A stretch of DNA of 38,509 bases, from NCBI GenBank assembly GCA_019239785.1, contig JAFAZM010000298.1, positions 1 to 38,509 of the forward strand. Direction: 5' to 3'. The notes beneath the pieces were generated by a model. That model was not told the origin of the DNA, made no database searches, and was given only the letters and a program-made list of their open reading frames with translations. This stretch comes from Sphingomonadaceae bacterium. GTDB lineage: Bacteria > Pseudomonadota > Alphaproteobacteria > Sphingomonadales > Sphingomonadaceae. Positions 36,259 through 38,509 of this stretch are shown here, piece by piece; positions within the stretch are counted from its first letter, which is position 1, and each line of letters opens with the position of its first letter. The position numbers and the translations under genes are program-made.

Positions 36259-36512
36259 GTGGCCCCTCCTGCCGCCGCTTCCGGCCTCGGCCCGCTTCGC
36301 AAAAGCCATTTCGATCCGTCTGTCCATGGCGAAGTGGACCGCGCCCAATTCCGGGACAATATCCGCAGCCGTCATTACCGGCGCCGCTGCCGGAAAGGTC
36401 GGCGCGTGGCGCGTCCGCAGCAAGCCACCGGACATCGAGCTTGCTTCTCCCTTGCGGGAACCGGCAGCATGGAAATCGTTGTTTCGGCGCGTGGCGACGA
36501 TAGAGTCGGGAC

Positions 36513-37145
36513 ATGAGGGGGGTGGGCATGCTCAAGACGTTCGTCATGGTTCTGGCCCTGGCGGCGCCGGCCGCGTCGGCTGCGCAATATGAAGCTCCGG
36601 TCAACCCGCCCGACCCGGCCGCGCAACTCGCCGAGATGGTGGCGCTCTACGACCAGGTCTGCCTGCGGGCCTTTCCGGACGACGAGGCCGCGGCGCGTGC
36701 GGTGTCGCGATATCGCGCCACGCGGCTTTCACAGGAGGAGGTCCGCCGGTTCCTGCACGACGATCCCGGGATCGGCTGGCGGATCGAGGGACGGACCGGC
36801 CGCTTCCACCTCACGATCGAACAAGCCCCGCCTTATCATAGCTGCGCGGTGCGGACGATGACGGCCGCCGGCTTCGCCGACATGGGCCCCTATCGATCGG
36901 TCGCCGCCGGCTATGAGCGGGGCGGGCATTATGAGGAGATCACCCCGATCGACCGGGTTGTCCGCGAGCTCAGGATCGTCGGCGGCGGCGACCGGCGCAT
37001 CGACTCCGACGGCAGTAGCGAATCCTTGCTGTTCGCGATCACCACGCCGGCCGGCGAGGCGCGCACCGGGGGCATGACCGCGGTCGAAGTCCGCTTCGCG
37101 CATCAATATTATCGGCAGCCGGCGATCCCGGCCCCTGCCTCCTGA
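36513..37145 (+). CDS. Hypothetical exported protein
   Basis: MLKTFVMVLALAAPAASAAQ signal (alternative start 36528 with aggggggtggg RBS); 200+ aa. Confidence 0.75.
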   Translation: MRGVGMLKTFVMVLALAAPAASAAQYEAPVNPPDPAAQLAEMVALYDQVCLRAFPDDEAAARAVSRYRATRLSQEEVRRFLHDDPGIGWRIEGRTGRFHLTIEQAPPYHSCAVRTMTAAGFADMGPYRSVAAGYERGGHYEEITPIDRVVRELRIVGGGDRRIDSDGSSESLLFAITTPAGEARTGGMTAVEVRFAHQYYRQPAIPAPAS

Positions 37146-37201
37146 GGACGCGCCCTCAGCAAGGGAAGGCGCCGGGCCGAGACCGGAATTGCTGTCGTGA
37201 C

Positions 37202-37278
37202 TGGTCGGGGCGACTGGATTCGAACCAGCGACCCCCACACCCCCAGTGTGATGCGCTACCAGGCTGCGCTACGCCCCG
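37202..37278 (-). tRNA. tRNA-Pro (anticodon GGG), CCA encoded
   Basis: Minus strand CGGGGCG TA GCGCAGCCTGGTAGCGC A TCACA CTGGGGG TGTGG GGGTC GCTGG TTCGAAT CCAGT CGCCCCG A CCA; full cloverleaf. Confidence 0.97.
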
Positions 37279-37410
37279 ACCAAGGGTGCGCCGTTTAGGC
37301 GGGGGGCTCCGCGAAGGCAAGCTCGGGGCCGACCGTGAATTCACCCTAACCTGGATCAGCTATCGTTCCGCGAGCGGAACGGATGCGCCAGTCATGCGCT
37401 TCACCCGCCC

Positions 37411-37578
37411 ATGAGCGAGGCGACATATCTTCTGGAGCAAGCGGAGCGTTGTCGCAGGCTGGCAGCCAACCTCAACGATCAACGCGCCGCGGCAGCCTTG
37501 CTGAGGCTCGCCGACGACTTCGCGCGCCGCGCTGCAGAGCTGACCGACAACGCGCCGCGGCCGCCCATGCCGAACTGA
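37411..37578 (+). CDS. Small conserved-type protein
   Basis: MSEATYLLEQAERCRRLAANLNDQRAAAALLRLADDFARRAAELTDNAPRPPMPN; 55 aa, not in the supplied ORF track. Confidence 0.6.
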   Translation: MSEATYLLEQAERCRRLAANLNDQRAAAALLRLADDFARRAAELTDNAPRPPMPN

Positions 37579-37656
37579 TATTCTCGAAAGCAAACGCGAT
37601 TGACTCCCACGCTGCGTCCGTTAGTTTCGTTTCGAAACTGAAATGGGCGATGGCGC

Positions 37657-38133
37657 ATGGAGAGCTTCGGCACGATCACGCCGGATCAGCTGCAGAGCAT
37701 GAGCGGACTCGAGATCATCGCGGCGATGATCGCCGGCGATCTGCCGGCGCCGCCGATCGCGGGGCTGATGGGCTTTCGCCTGGTCGAGGGGGCGCCCGGC
37801 CGTGCCGTCTTCGAGGGCACGCCCGGACCAAGCCTGCTCAACCCGCTCGGCGCCGTCCATGGCGGCTATGCGCTGACGCTGATCGACAGTGCCTGCGGCT
37901 GCGCCCTCCACACCGAGCTCGGCCCCGGCATCGGCTATACGACGGTCGAGACCAAGGTGAACTTCACCCGCCCGATCGACCCGAGCGGCGGCCCGGTCCG
38001 CTGCGAGGGCAGGGTGCTGAGCCGGGGGCGGACGATCGCCTCGTCGGAGGCCTATCTGCGCTCGGGGGAGGGCAAGCTGCTGGCGCACGGGACGTCGACG
38101 TTGATCATCTTCCCGCCGAAGGCCGCCGGGTAG
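37657..38133 (+). CDS. PaaI-family hotdog-fold thioesterase
   Basis: LMGFRLVEGAPGRAVFEGTPGPSLLNPLGAVHGGYALTLIDSACGCALHTELGPGIGYTTVETKVNFTRPI...EGRVLSRGRTIASSEA. Confidence 0.94.
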   Translation: MESFGTITPDQLQSMSGLEIIAAMIAGDLPAPPIAGLMGFRLVEGAPGRAVFEGTPGPSLLNPLGAVHGGYALTLIDSACGCALHTELGPGIGYTTVETKVNFTRPIDPSGGPVRCEGRVLSRGRTIASSEAYLRSGEGKLLAHGTSTLIIFPPKAAG

Positions 38134-38159
38134 CAGCGGGCGCTCCGTCCATACCTCGC

Positions 38160-38264
38160 CGTCATCCCGGCTTGCCTGCCCCCGCGAAGGCCGGGAATCC
38201 GGATCCGCCTTTTCTCCAGCCCGCGCCGCAAGAAGGTGGATGCCGGATCAAGTCCGGCATGACG
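38160..38264. repeat. Palindromic repeat of the family nested in element A
   Basis: cgtcatcccggcttgcc...gcgaaggccgggaatccgg ... gccggatcaagtccggcatgacg. Confidence 0.75.
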
Positions 38265-38298
38265 AAAGATGAGAGGCGGAGGGCAGGGCGGCCGCGAT

Positions 38299-38509
38299 TC
38301 AATCCGCCGGCGGCGCTGCCCCGCCCATGACGTTCTTCAGATAATGGCCTTCATAGGCGTCGATCCGGATCGCCTCGATCTTCGCGGTCGAGAGCGCGGC
38401 ACCGAGCTTTGCCATGTGCGGCGTCTGCATATGCTCGTCCATCGCCGCCTCGCTCGCCCATTCCTCGCCGACCAGAAGCAGGTTCGGATCGATGAGGTCG
38501 ACCGCATAA
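38299..38509 (-). CDS. ABM-domain (antibiotic biosynthesis/quinol monooxygenase-like) protein, 5' truncated
   Basis: YAVDLIDPNLLLVGEEWASEAAMDEHMQTPHMAKLGAALSTAKIEAIRIDAYEGHYLKNVMGGAAPPAD*. Confidence 0.82.
   Translation of the reverse strand, partial: YAVDLIDPNLLLVGEEWASEAAMDEHMQTPHMAKLGAALSTAKIEAIRIDAYEGHYLKNVMGGAAPPAD

Noticed and set aside
34201-36516. 771-aa plus-strand ORF
   Set aside because: Runs antisense through the caspase-like and PilZ genes; composition is shadow-ORF-like with no domain.
2166-38264. CRISPR array
   Set aside because: Repeats are palindromic intergenic elements without regularly spaced direct repeats or cas genes.

Overview
High-GC alphaproteobacterial chromosome segment, sphingomonad-like by protein style and intergenic repeats (inference, no search run). 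About 35 protein genes, one tRNA-Pro(GGG), and no transposase, phage, rRNA or CRISPR array. Main content: a Mur ligase plus LD-carboxypeptidase pair; a small SWIB/MDM2 protein; a TonB-dependent receptor; a TMEM165/GDT1 (UPF0016) transporter with a clear yybP-ykoY manganese riboswitch leader; hslU and hslV in canonical order but about 10.6 kb apart; between them a GS-like ligase / ALDH / Fe-ADH cluster, Tat-type DAAO and cupin proteins, an ECF sigma/anti-sigma/cupredoxin/metallophosphatase module and an orphan AmpR-like regulator. Further right: DUF2339; a TolB-like propeller; a tail-anchored TIR protein coupled to an NTF2-like protein; two adjacent zinc-ribbon proteins; a TacAT-type (DUF1778/GNAT) toxin-antitoxin pair; an exported caspase-like peptidase; a PilZ protein; a PaaI thioesterase. 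The most unusual architecture is a set of long intergenic palindromes that are modular (same outer arms around different inner palindromes), sit at most module boundaries inside the hslV-hslU gap, and bracket the ampR-like gene on both sides.
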